In this document: positions 18,663 through 28,702 of the stretch, in pieces
How positions within the stretch are numbered: position 1 is the stretch's first letter
Layout: every line of letters begins with the position of its first letter
Source: Cognatilysobacter xinjiangensis
GTDB taxonomy: Bacteria > Pseudomonadota > Gammaproteobacteria > Xanthomonadales > Xanthomonadaceae
NCBI RefSeq assembly: GCF_014651995.1
Contig: NZ_BMXY01000001.1
Location: 1,488,001 to 1,552,000, forward strand
Reading direction: 5' to 3'
DNA length: 64,000 nucleotides
Program-made: the position numbers and the translations under genes
The notes under the pieces: model-generated
The model's input: only the letters and a program-made list of their open reading frames with translations
Told to the model about the DNA's origin: nothing
Database searches by the model: none

Positions 18663-19394
18663 CTAGGGCTGCGTCGAACCCGTCACCAGCCCGCGCCGGA
18701 ACGCGATCAGGCGCACGCCCACGGTCCAGGCGATCGCCGCGGCCCAGCCCGCGAGTATGTCGGACGGGTAATGCACGCCGAGGTAGACGCGCGACAGGCC
18801 CACCCCGACCGTGAACAGCGCGCCCAGTGCGATGACCGGCCAGCGCCAGCGCGTCCGCCACGCCAGGCAGGCCAGAACGCAGGCGAGCGTGGCCGAGCCC
18901 ATCGCGTGCCCGCTGGGGAAGCTGTAGGTGGTCTCGGGCGCGATCGACTCCCACAGCGCAGGCCGGTCACGCTGCATCACGTGCTTGGCACCGAGGTTGA
19001 GCAACGCGGAACCGCCAAGCGCGACCGCCGCGAACACCGCACTGCGCGGATGGCGCCTCAGTGCGAGGACCAGCACCAGCAGGATGTCGGCCGGCACCAC
19101 ACCGCGCGAAAAGCCGACGGCCGACAGCGTCAGGAACAGCGCGTCGAGCTGCGCGCCTTCCAGCGCGTGCATGGCGTGCAGCATCGGCTCGTCGAAGCCG
19201 AAAGGCTCGCCCTCGGCAACGTCCTCGGCCAGCTCGCCGAACCCCCAGAGCGGAAGCACGACGCATAGAAAGGCCGCCAGCAGCCGCCTGCCGTAGCGCT
19301 CGAGTATCCCGCGGACGACGCGTGCCTGTGTGGCGACCAGCCCGGCAGGCGCCGGTGCGTCACTCGTGGGAAACCCCGTATCGTCGCTCGACAT
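18663..19394 (-). CDS. PAP2-family membrane phosphatase
   Basis: A lipid-phosphate phosphatase-like protein of about 243 residues with five or six membrane segments. The acid phosphatase triad is complete: [18 protein letters not shown] and [12 protein letters not shown]. Relatives dephosphorylate undecaprenyl diphosphate, phosphatidate or phosphatidylglycerol phosphate. I place the start at the ATG at 19394 (MSSDDTGFP). This overlaps the 3' end of ispG by 35 bases; a GTG at 19337 would avoid the overlap. The gene follows ispG in the same direction. IspG serves isoprenoid synthesis, so an undecaprenyl-diphosphate role is attractive but is inference. Confidence 0.85.
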   Translation of the reverse strand: MSSDDTGFPTSDAPAPAGLVATQARVVRGILERYGRRLLAAFLCVVLPLWGFGELAEDVAEGEPFGFDEPMLHAMHALEGAQLDALFLTLSAVGFSRGVVPADILLVLVLALRRHPRSAVFAAVALGGSALLNLGAKHVMQRDRPALWESIAPETTYSFPSGHAMGSATLACVLACLAWRTRWRWPVIALGALFTVGVGLSRVYLGVHYPSDILAGWAAAIAWTVGVRLIAFRRGLVTGSTQP

Positions 19395-20634
19395 AGCGGT
19401 CGATGATGCCGAGGAACTCGTCAGCGATGCCTTCACCGCGCAGGGTGACGGTCTTCTGGCCGTCCTCGAACACCGGCGCGGAAGGCGCTTCGCCGATACC
19501 CGGCAGCGAAATGCCGATGTTGGCGTGGCGCGACTCGCCGGGCCCGTTCACCACGCAGCCCATGACCGCGAGGGTGAGGTTCTCGGCGCCCGGATGCGTG
19601 ATCTTCCATTCCGGCATCTTCTCGCGCACGTGCGACTGCACCTTCTGCGCGAGTTCCTGGAAGAACGTGCTGGTCGTGCGCCCGCAGCCCGGGCAGGCGG
19701 TGACCATCGGCGTGAACGCACGCAGGCCCATCGTCTGCAGCAGCTCCTGCGCGACGACGACCTCGTTGGTGCGCGGCTGGCCCGGCTCCGGCGTTAGCGA
19801 GATGCGGATGGTGTCGCCGATGCCTTCCTGCAGCAGCACGCCGAGCGCCGCGCTCGACGCGACGATGCCCTTGCTGCCGATGCCGGCCTCGGTGAGGCCG
19901 AGGTGCAGCGCGTAGTCGCCGCGTGCGGCGAGCTCGCGATACACGGTGATCAGTTCCTGGACGCCGCTGACCTTCGCGCTCAGCACGATGCGCTCGCGCG
20001 CGAGGCCCAGTTCCTCCGCACGCGCGGCCGAATCCAGCGCGCTGCGGATCAACGCCTCGCGCAGTACGCGGCCGGCGTCCCACGGCGCCGCGCGCCGGGC
20101 GTTCTCGTCCATCAGCGTGGCGGCGAGCGACTGGTCCAGCGAGCCCCAGTTGGCGCCGATGCGCACCGGCTTGCCATAGCGGATCGCGAACTCGATCAGC
20201 TGCGCGAACTGCGTGTCGCGCTTCTTGCCGAAGCCGACGTTGCCGGGGTTGATGCGGTACTTCGCCAGCGCTTCGGCGCAGGCCGGCTCGCCGGCCAGCA
20301 GCTGGTGGCCGTTGTAGTGGAAGTCGCCGATCAGCGGGACTTCCACCCCCATCATCGCCAGCCGCTCGCGGATGCGTGGCACGGCGGCCGCGGCCTCGGG
20401 CGTGTTGACGGTGATGCGCACCATCTCCGAGCCGGCGCGCCACAGTTCGGCCACCTGCTTGGCGGTGGACTGCACGTCGGACGTGTCGGTATTGGTCATC
20501 GACTGCACGACGACCGGCGCGCCGCCGCCGACGCGTACGCCGCCGATCACCACTTCGCGGGTGACGCGGCGCGCGAGCGGGCCGAAACGGCCTGCATCGA
20601 CTTCGGGGAGCGGGTTCACGACGGCTGCGTTCAT
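19360..20634 (-). CDS. ispG: 4-hydroxy-3-methylbut-2-enyl diphosphate synthase (flavodoxin-type IspG)
   Basis: A [4Fe-4S] enzyme of the MEP isoprenoid pathway. It is 424 residues, longer than the 372 of E. coli but normal for Xanthomonadaceae and Betaproteobacteria. The TIM-barrel motifs are [47 protein letters not shown] and [14 protein letters not shown]. The cluster cysteines lie in [10 protein letters not shown] and [10 protein letters not shown]. The ATG at 20634 gives [15 protein letters not shown]. It is divergent from xseA (99 bases between starts), and its 3' end overlaps the PAP2 gene. Confidence 0.96.
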   Translation of the reverse strand: MNAAVVNPLPEVDAGRFGPLARRVTREVVIGGVRVGGGAPVVVQSMTNTDTSDVQSTAKQVAELWRAGSEMVRITVNTPEAAAAVPRIRERLAMMGVEVPLIGDFHYNGHQLLAGEPACAEALAKYRINPGNVGFGKKRDTQFAQLIEFAIRYGKPVRIGANWGSLDQSLAATLMDENARRAAPWDAGRVLREALIRSALDSAARAEELGLARERIVLSAKVSGVQELITVYRELAARGDYALHLGLTEAGIGSKGIVASSAALGVLLQEGIGDTIRISLTPEPGQPRTNEVVVAQELLQTMGLRAFTPMVTACPGCGRTTSTFFQELAQKVQSHVREKMPEWKITHPGAENLTLAVMGCVVNGPGESRHANIGISLPGIGEAPSAPVFEDGQKTVTLRGEGIADEFLGIIDRYVERRYGVSHE

Positions 20635-20733
20635 GGCGTGAATTGTAGGCCAGCGCCCCCGCGCTCCCACTGAACCGCGGGTTGCGGCCCGCTGGCGCCG
20701 CCGTCGCGCCGACTGCGCTACCGTACGCGCCCC

Positions 20734-22089
20734 ATGTCGACCGTCCCCACCCCCGCCCGCGACGTCTTCACCCCGAGCCAGCTCAACACGCTGGCGCGGG
20801 ACATGCTCGAGAGCACCTTCGGCTCGGTGTGGATCGAGGGCGAGCTCGGCAACGTCTCGCGCCCCTCGTCGGGGCACCTGTACTTCACGATCAAGGATGC
20901 GCGCGCCCAGATCCGCTGCGCGATGTTCAAGCCCAAGAGCACCTGGCTGCGCTTCCAGCCGCGCGAGGGCCTGCACGTGCTCGGTCGCGGCCGGCTGACG
21001 CTGTACGAGGCGCGCGGCGAGTACCAGCTGGTGCTCGACCACATGGAGGAAGCCGGCGAAGGCGCGCTGCGCCGCGCATTCGATGAGACGAAGGCGCGGC
21101 TGGCCGCCGAAGGCCTGTTCGACGCCGAGCGCAAGCGCCCCCTGCCCGCCTTTCCGGCGCGCATCGGCGTGATCACCTCGCCCAGCGGCGCCGCGATCCG
21201 CGACGTGCTGAGCGTGCTCGCGCGCCGCTTCCCGCTAGTGGAAGTCGACGTGCTGCCGGTGCAGGTGCAGGGCACGGGCGCCGCGCCGCAGATCGTCGAC
21301 ATGCTGCAGCGCGCGGGCGCCAGCGAGCGCTACGACGTGCTGATGCTCACCCGCGGCGGCGGCTCGCTCGAGGACCTCTGGTCGTTCAACGAGGAGATCG
21401 TCGCCCGTGCCGTCGCCGCGAGCCCGGTGCCCGTGATCTGCGCGGTCGGCCACGAGACCGATTTCTGCCTCGCAGAGTTCGCCGCCGACCGCCGCGCGCC
21501 GACGCCCTCGGTTGCCGCCGAGCTGCTGGTTCCGAACCGCGACGACCTCGCGCGCCGCGTCGAGGCCGTGCACCGCCGCCTGCATGGTCGCCAGATGCAG
21601 GTCCTGCGCGACGCCATGCAGCGAACCGACCGCGCCGCGCTGAAGCTCAATTCGCTGCGGCCCCAGGCCTACGTGCAGATGCTCTGCCGGCGCCAGGCCG
21701 AGGCCTACCGCCGGCTGGAAGCCGCCTGGCAGCGCCGCATCGACCGCGAGCGCGCACGCCTGCGCCATGCCGACGCCGTGTTGCGCGCGCGCCGTCCCGA
21801 GCGCCGGCTGGCGCGCATGCGCGAACGCGTCGCGGCAATCGCCAACCGGCCGCAGGCCGCCATCGTGCGCCGGCTCGCGCACGAGGCGCTGCGCCTGCGC
21901 GGCCTCGCGCGTTCGCTCGAGGCGGTGAGCCCGCTGGCGACCGTCGCACGCGGCTACAGCATCCTGCGCCGCGAGGACGGCGCGATCGTGCGCCACGTCG
22001 GCGACGTGCAGCCCGGCGACGGCCTGAGCGCCCGCGTGGGCGACGGCGACCTCGCGCTGCGCGTCGAGGGCCGCACGCCCCGCGATTGA
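20734..22089 (+). CDS. xseA: Exodeoxyribonuclease VII large subunit
   Basis: Catalytic large subunit of the single-strand DNA exonuclease, 451 residues. The N-terminal OB fold (about 10-110) has [16 protein letters not shown] and [10 protein letters not shown]. The catalytic core has [28 protein letters not shown] and [18 protein letters not shown], with the invariant metal-site residues of the family. A long Arg/Ala-rich coiled coil (about 265-400) and a C-terminal [13 protein letters not shown] barrel follow. The small subunit gene xseB is not in the window. The stop is 38 bases from the next gene's start, so co-transcription is likely. Confidence 0.96.
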   Translation: MSTVPTPARDVFTPSQLNTLARDMLESTFGSVWIEGELGNVSRPSSGHLYFTIKDARAQIRCAMFKPKSTWLRFQPREGLHVLGRGRLTLYEARGEYQLVLDHMEEAGEGALRRAFDETKARLAAEGLFDAERKRPLPAFPARIGVITSPSGAAIRDVLSVLARRFPLVEVDVLPVQVQGTGAAPQIVDMLQRAGASERYDVLMLTRGGGSLEDLWSFNEEIVARAVAASPVPVICAVGHETDFCLAEFAADRRAPTPSVAAELLVPNRDDLARRVEAVHRRLHGRQMQVLRDAMQRTDRAALKLNSLRPQAYVQMLCRRQAEAYRRLEAAWQRRIDRERARLRHADAVLRARRPERRLARMRERVAAIANRPQAAIVRRLAHEALRLRGLARSLEAVSPLATVARGYSILRREDGAIVRHVGDVQPGDGLSARVGDGDLALRVEGRTPRD

Positions 22090-22127
22090 GCCCGCGTCGC
22101 GATCCAATGGAATCCACGGAGGCTTCG

Positions 22128-23567
<1,440 letters not shown>

Positions 23568-23576
23568 CGACGCTGC

Positions 23577-26483
23577 TCAGCCGGCCAGCGTCTCCACTTC
23601 CTCGATCACGCTGACCAGCTCCGGCAGCGGGCGGCCGTACAGGTAGCCCTGCCCCAGCGTGCAGCCGAGCTCGCGCACCACGCGCTGCTGGTGCACGTTC
23701 TCGATGCCTTCGGCCACGGTGTGGATGCCGAGTGACCCGGCCAGTGCCTGGATCGCGCGCACCACGGCCTCGCTCTCGACGCGTGTCTCGCTGCCGAGCC
23801 CGGCGATGAAGCTCTGGTCGATCTTCAGGCATTCGATGGGGAAACGATGCAGGTAGGAGAGCGCCGAGAAGCCGGTGCCGAAGTCGTCCAGCTGCGCCAG
23901 CACGCCGTGCCCGCGCAGGTGCTTGAGCATGTTGAGCACGCGCGGCGCTTCCTCGAGCAGCGCGACCTCGGTGATCTCGATGCGCAGGCGGCGCGGATCC
24001 GCCTTCGCCTTGTCGAGCAGGCGCAGCAGGCGGTCGGCGAACGCGCTGTCTCGGAAATGCCGCGGTGACACGTTGACCGAGATGTAGCCGCCCTGCGTAT
24101 GCGCGATGCGGTCGGCGACCTGCGCGTACACCAGCCAGTCCACTTCCTCGATCAACGAGCTGTTCTCGCCCACGCCGATGAACGACGACGGCGACAGCAG
24201 TTCGCCGCCCGCCTGCTGCCAGCGCAGCAGCGCCTCATGGCCCACCACGCGTCGATCGGACAGCCGCACGATCGGCTGGTAGAACGCGACGAAGCCCTCG
24301 CCGTTGATCGCGCGCCGCAGGTCGGCCTCGAGGTCGAGGATGCGCATGGCCTCCTCGCGCATGGCTTCATCGAAGGTGGCCCAGCGGCCGCGGCCCGCCG
24401 CCTTCGCGCGGTACATCGCGGCGTCGGCGTCGCGCAGCAGCTCGCTGCCGCTGCGGTAGCGCGGATGCCAGAGCGCGATGCCCACGCTCGCTGACGGGAA
24501 CACTTCGCGCCCGGCCACCCACCACGGCTGGCCCAGCACTTCGAGGATGCGGCCGGCCAGACGCTCCACCGTCGCGACACTGTCGAGCTCGTGCACCAGC
24601 ACCGCGAACTCGTCGCCGCCCAAGCGCGCGACAACGTCGCCGGGGCGAATGCAGGACGCGATGCGCCGCGAGGCCTCCATGAGCAGCTCGTCGCCCGCCG
24701 AATGGCCCGCGCTGTCGTTGACCAGCTTGAAGCGGTCGAGGTCGAGGTAGAGCACCGCGAACAGCGAATGCGGATGGCTGTGCGTGGTATCGATCGCCTC
24801 GGTCAGGCAGTCCACCAGGTGCGAACGATTGGGCAGGCCGGTCAGCGAGTCGTGGCGGGCCTGGTGCGTGAGCCGCTGCTCGGCCCGCAGGCGCTCGCCG
24901 ATCTGCGCGACCAGCTCGCGGTTGGCGCGCGCCAGCTCGCGCGTGCGGGCCTCGACACGCTGTTCCAGTTCGACGTGCGCGGTCAGCAGTTGCTCCTGCG
25001 AACGCTTGCGCTCCAGTCCGATTCCGATGTGGTGCGCGACGAAGGTCAGGAGCTCCTGGTCGCGGCGGGTGAACTCGATCTCGTGCGTGTAGCTCTGCAC
25101 GGCGATCACGCCCACGGCCTGGTCGTTGCGCCACAGCGGCACGCCCAGCCAGCAGGCGGCCGCCGAGCCGCGGCTGATCAGCTCGCCCTCGGCCGCCATC
25201 TGCTCGATGTCGGCGCGGCGCACCAGCAGCGTCTGGCGGCGCGTGAGCACGTACTCGGTCAGGCCGAAGCCCAGCGGGCGCGACTGGCGGCGGCCGTCGC
25301 GCTCGTCGATCGAATACGGGAATTCGAGCCGCTCGCCGTCCTCGGAAATCATCGCGATATAGAAGTTCCGCGCGTACAGCAGCTCGCCGACGATGCCGTG
25401 CACCTCGCGATAGAAATCGTCGAGCGAGGGCGCGCTGATCGACAGCTCGGCGATGCGGAACAGCGCGCTCTGCAGCTTCTCGGCGCGCTGGCGCTCCTCG
25501 ATCTCGGCCTGCAGTTCCTGGTTCAGGCGTTCCAGCGCGTGCGTTCGCTCGCGCACGCGATCCTCCAGCTCGCCGCGCGCAAGGTGGCGCTCCAGCGCAG
25601 TGAGGATGTGCTGCGCGACGAAGGCCAGCAGCGCTCGCTCCTCTTCGCCGTACATGCCGCCACGATCGTAGCTCTGCACGACGATCGCGCCGCAGATGCG
25701 GTCGTCGCGGCGCATCGGCACGCCCAGCCAATCCTCGCTGTCGGGGCCGTGCGAGGGATCGCGCACGATGCCGAGCTGGCGCCGCACGGCATCCGACGAA
25801 CCGCGTACCGGATCGCCGTGTCGCAGCAGCGCGAGCGTCAGGCTGTTGGGCATCTCCGACGCCGGGATCTCGCGGTCCGGCTGGGCGACCCAGTCGTCGC
25901 GCTCGTCGGCGAAATACAGGAAGCGCACGGTGTCGCGCACGTCGTCGTAGAGCACGATGTAGAAATTGGCGGCGTACATCAGGCCGCCGATCACGTGGTG
26001 GATCATGCGCAGCATCGCCGAGAGCTCGATGCCCGAGCCGGCGAGATCGGCGATCTCGTAAAGCGCCTGCTGAAGGCGCTCGGATTTCTCGAGCAGCTCG
26101 GCGCGGCGCAGCAGGCGCTCGGATTCGAGGTGGATCGCCAGTAGCGAGCGCGCCATCTCCGACCAGCTCATGCGCAGGTCGGGATCGAACTCGCCGGCCA
26201 CGCGGGCGGCAACCGCGGCGTAGCGCCCCCCGGGCAGCGGCCAGCGTTCGACGAACAGGCCGGAAGGCGGCGACGCCGCGTCGGGCTCCAGCGCGGCGCG
26301 GACCGCGTCGGTCAGCGCGCTGTCGACGGGCTCGCCGGCGCACACGGTGACCTCATCGCGCTCGCGCCAGCCGGCAGCCAGGCGCGTCTCGGCGGGCAGG
26401 CCGGCTTCCAGCGCAGCGAGCAGGTCGTGCCGACGGGCACGGCGCATCGCACTGTCCGCTGGATCGGGTTTCCGCAACGCCAC
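23577..26483 (-). CDS. GAF-GAF-GGDEF-EAL dual c-di-GMP enzyme
   Basis: A 968-residue cytosolic signalling protein with no membrane segments. After an N-terminal region of about 130 residues come two GAF domains (about 140-300 and 350-505). They are similar to each other, both with (Y/A)xNFYI(V/A) and WLGVP(M/L). A coiled-coil linker follows, then GGDEF (about 560-705) with an intact RLGGDEF near 622-628, and EAL (about 715-960) with GHEALLRW near 748. The EAL catalytic set appears complete: ISVNVSPRHF, EITEVALLEE, DDFGTGFSAL, LKIDQSFI, VAEGIE and QGYLYGRP. Both activities are plausible, with the GAF pair as the sensory input. No GAF ligand can be named. It stands alone. Confidence 0.9.
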   Translation of the reverse strand: MALRKPDPADSAMRRARRHDLLAALEAGLPAETRLAAGWRERDEVTVCAGEPVDSALTDAVRAALEPDAASPPSGLFVERWPLPGGRYAAVAARVAGEFDPDLRMSWSEMARSLLAIHLESERLLRRAELLEKSERLQQALYEIADLAGSGIELSAMLRMIHHVIGGLMYAANFYIVLYDDVRDTVRFLYFADERDDWVAQPDREIPASEMPNSLTLALLRHGDPVRGSSDAVRRQLGIVRDPSHGPDSEDWLGVPMRRDDRICGAIVVQSYDRGGMYGEEERALLAFVAQHILTALERHLARGELEDRVRERTHALERLNQELQAEIEERQRAEKLQSALFRIAELSISAPSLDDFYREVHGIVGELLYARNFYIAMISEDGERLEFPYSIDERDGRRQSRPLGFGLTEYVLTRRQTLLVRRADIEQMAAEGELISRGSAAACWLGVPLWRNDQAVGVIAVQSYTHEIEFTRRDQELLTFVAHHIGIGLERKRSQEQLLTAHVELEQRVEARTRELARANRELVAQIGERLRAEQRLTHQARHDSLTGLPNRSHLVDCLTEAIDTTHSHPHSLFAVLYLDLDRFKLVNDSAGHSAGDELLMEASRRIASCIRPGDVVARLGGDEFAVLVHELDSVATVERLAGRILEVLGQPWWVAGREVFPSASVGIALWHPRYRSGSELLRDADAAMYRAKAAGRGRWATFDEAMREEAMRILDLEADLRRAINGEGFVAFYQPIVRLSDRRVVGHEALLRWQQAGGELLSPSSFIGVGENSSLIEEVDWLVYAQVADRIAHTQGGYISVNVSPRHFRDSAFADRLLRLLDKAKADPRRLRIEITEVALLEEAPRVLNMLKHLRGHGVLAQLDDFGTGFSALSYLHRFPIECLKIDQSFIAGLGSETRVESEAVVRAIQALAGSLGIHTVAEGIENVHQQRVVRELGCTLGQGYLYGRPLPELVSVIEEVETLAG

Positions 26484-26662
26484 TTCCCCCTGTCACTGGG
26501 CGGGCCGGAGCCCGCCGGTCGCCGCAGTCCACCGGCCGGCACTCGCCCGTCTCGCGGGCGATCCCGAGAATACGTGATCGCCCCAAGGACGGAAGTGGCA
26601 AAAGATCGCCCCGGAGCGGCCGGGGCTGTACCCCGCCGGGTCCGCCCCGTACCCTGCCGCCG

Positions 26663-27217
26663 ATGAACGGCCCGGCCGCTTCCACCGACGATGTGCTCAT
26701 GCGGGCCTGGGCCGCCGGCGACGTGCGCGCGTTCGAACAGCTCTACGCCCGCCACAAGGGCCCCCTGTACCGCTTTCTGCTGCGCCAGCTGCGCGACGGC
26801 GCGCTCACCGACGAGATCTTCCAGGACGTCTGGCAGCGTGTGATCGCCGCCCGCGACGGCTGGCGCCCGGACGCCGCGTTCAGCACGTGGCTCTACCGCA
26901 TCGCCCACAATCGGCTGAACGACCATTGGCGCGCGGCGAAGCATCGCCCGGCCGCTCCCGCCGACGCCGAAGCCCGTATCGAGGCCGTCGCCGACCCCGA
27001 TACGCCCGAACGGACGTTGAGTGATTTCGAGCAGCGTCGTCGCCTGCGCATGGCGCTGGACGAACTGCCCGAGGAGCAGCGCGAGGTGCTGCTGCTTCGG
27101 CTGGAACAGGAACTGACGCTGGAACAGATCGGCGACATCACCGGTGCCGGCCGCGAAACCGTGAAATCGCGCCTTCGATACGCGATGGACAAACTGCGCG
27201 CGAGACTCGCCCCATGA
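26663..27217 (+). CDS. ECF-type RNA polymerase sigma factor
   Basis: A 184-residue sigma-70 family protein of the extracytoplasmic-function type. Region 2 spans about 15-85 (YARHKGPLYRFLLRQL, then EIFQDVWQRVI and FSTWLYRIAHN). A linker with AEARIEAVADPDTPER follows, and region 4 spans about 125-180 (ALDELPEEQREVLLLR, LTLEQIGDITGAGRETVKSR). The stop overlaps the ATG of the next gene by 4 bases (ATGA). That next product is a single-pass membrane protein, the usual place for an anti-sigma factor. About 180 bases of intergenic DNA separate it from the divergent GGDEF-EAL gene. No obvious ECF promoter was recognised there. Confidence 0.9.
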   Translation: MNGPAASTDDVLMRAWAAGDVRAFEQLYARHKGPLYRFLLRQLRDGALTDEIFQDVWQRVIAARDGWRPDAAFSTWLYRIAHNRLNDHWRAAKHRPAAPADAEARIEAVADPDTPERTLSDFEQRRRLRMALDELPEEQREVLLLRLEQELTLEQIGDITGAGRETVKSRLRYAMDKLRARLAP

Positions 27218-28101
27218 CTGCCCGACCGCTCGAGCCGCTGCACGACGATCCGCTCTCCGCCGAGGAGCGCGAGGTTGCCGCGCGCCTCGCCAGGCTGGAC
27301 GCGGCAGCCGGGCCTTCGGCTGCCCTGGACGCACGCATCCTCGCGGCTGCCCGCAGCGCCGCCACGCCGCGTCGCCCCCAGCCCCGCTGGCCGCGCGCCG
27401 TGGGCGCCTGCGCGGTGCTGGTCGCTGCGGTCGGCCTGGCCTGGCAGCTCAAGCCCATGTTCGCGCTGGGGCCGGCGCCCGTCAGCGGCGGTTTGCCGGG
27501 GGCCGGCACCGAGATCGTGGTCGACGTGGAGCCGGCGCCGGCAGCGGTGGCAGCACCGTCCGCGGCCGCGCAGGTCGAGGTGGCGGCCGCGCCTGCGGCC
27601 GAGCGCGCGGACGTCGTCGCACCTCCGCCGGCGCCACGCGCCCGCAAGGCGGCACCCCGCCCGGCTCCGCCTGCACAGGCCGCGGCATCGCGCGCTGCGG
27701 CCGAGGCGCGCGCGACCGCGCTCGCGGAGGCGGCGCCTGCCTCGTCGGAGCGCCAGGCGCTGCCAGCCGTGGCACCGGCGCCCGCACCTCCCGCCCCGCC
27801 GCCGCCACCCGCGAACGTCGCGGAGAGCCGCTACATGTTCGACGAGAGCGCCGCCGCGCAGCCCACCGTCGATCTCGACCGCATCACCGTCAGCGGCTCC
27901 CGGCTCGGCCGCGCGGGCCTGCCGGACCTCGAGTCCGACACGCGCCTGACCATGAGCGCCTGGCTGACGCGCATCCGCGAGCGCCGCGACGCCGGCGACA
28001 TCGCCGACGCGCGCGCCAGCCTGCTGCGCTTCCGAAGCGCGCATCCGCGCGTGCCGGTGCCCGACGACCTGCAGCCGCTGCTGCGCGACGAACAACCGTG
28101 A
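27214..28101 (+). CDS. Putative anti-sigma factor: single-pass membrane protein with Ala/Pro-rich periplasmic part
   Basis: A 295-residue protein encoded overlapping the ECF sigma gene. A soluble N-terminus (about 1-58) contains LSAEEREVAARLARLDAAAG and lacks the zinc motif HxxxCxxC. One membrane helix (about 62-82, VGACAVLVAAVGLAWQL) follows, then a long low-complexity Ala/Pro linker (about 100-195). The conserved C-terminal module (about 200-295) begins RYMFDESAAAQPTVDLDRITVSGSR, cut here to its key part: DRITVSGSRLGR, which looks like the start of a TonB-dependent receptor plug. It then continues with MSAWLTRIRERRDAGD and ends as a helical tail. Position and topology suggest an anti-sigma factor; no named family was recognised. 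The linker makes codon composition extreme in G+C. Confidence 0.6.
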   Translation: MTARPLEPLHDDPLSAEEREVAARLARLDAAAGPSAALDARILAAARSAATPRRPQPRWPRAVGACAVLVAAVGLAWQLKPMFALGPAPVSGGLPGAGTEIVVDVEPAPAAVAAPSAAAQVEVAAAPAAERADVVAPPPAPRARKAAPRPAPPAQAAASRAAAEARATALAEAAPASSERQALPAVAPAPAPPAPPPPPANVAESRYMFDESAAAQPTVDLDRITVSGSRLGRAGLPDLESDTRLTMSAWLTRIRERRDAGDIADARASLLRFRSAHPRVPVPDDLQPLLRDEQP

Positions 28102-28108
28102 CGTCGCG

Positions 28109-28702
28109 ATGCTGACGCTCGCCGGGCCGGCCTCGGCGACGCTGGAGATCAAGCACAGCCGTTTCCTGGCGCAGGCCGCGCCGGTCGCCACGCCGCAGGC
28201 CGCGCTCGCCTTCCTCGCGCAGGTGCGCGAGCCCGATGCGACGCACAACTGCTGGGCCTACCGGATCGGGCAGGACTACCGCTCCAGCGACGACGGCGAA
28301 CCTTCAGGCACTGCGGGGCGGCCGATCCTCGCGGCGATCGACGGCCAGCGCGTCGACGGCGTGGTCGTGGTGGTCACGCGCTGGTACGGCGGCATCAAGC
28401 TCGGCGCCGGCGGCCTGGTGCGCGCCTACGGCGGCTGCGCGGCCGAATGCCTGCGGCTCGCCGACAAGGTCGAGCATGTGCCGACCGCGACGCTGCGCGT
28501 GCGCTACGCCTTCGCCGACACCGGCGCGGTGCACGGCGCGCTCGCGTCGATGGGCGCCGAGCGTGTCGACGAGCGCTTCGATGGCGATGGCGTCGAACTC
28601 CTGCTGCGCCTGCCCGCCGATCGCGCGCCGGCCTTGAAAGCGCACCTGCGCGACGCCACCCGTGACCGGGTCCGACTGCTGGAAACCGATACCGATGACT
28701 GA
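28109..28702 (+). CDS. yigZ: YigZ/IMPACT family protein (UPF0029)
   Basis: A 197-residue protein of the IMPACT family. The signatures are EIKHSRFLAQAAPV, ATHNCWAYRIG, SSDDGEPSGTAGRPIL, VVVVVTRWYGGIKLGAGGL (core VTRWYGGIKLG) and LVRAYGGCAAE, followed by a C-terminal DUF1949-like region (about 130-195). The eukaryotic relative IMPACT acts on translational control through GCN2; the bacterial function is not established. It begins 7 bases after the putative anti-sigma gene, and its stop lies inside the next coding region, so it belongs to the same transcription unit. Confidence 0.9.
   Translation: MLTLAGPASATLEIKHSRFLAQAAPVATPQAALAFLAQVREPDATHNCWAYRIGQDYRSSDDGEPSGTAGRPILAAIDGQRVDGVVVVVTRWYGGIKLGAGGLVRAYGGCAAECLRLADKVEHVPTATLRVRYAFADTGAVHGALASMGAERVDERFDGDGVELLLRLPADRAPALKAHLRDATRDRVRLLETDTDD

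Noticed and set aside
26484-26662. An ECF-type autoregulatory promoter before the sigma gene
   Set aside because: I could not find a convincing GAAC-type -35 with a matched -10 in these 179 bases. Only a GC hairpin is visible.
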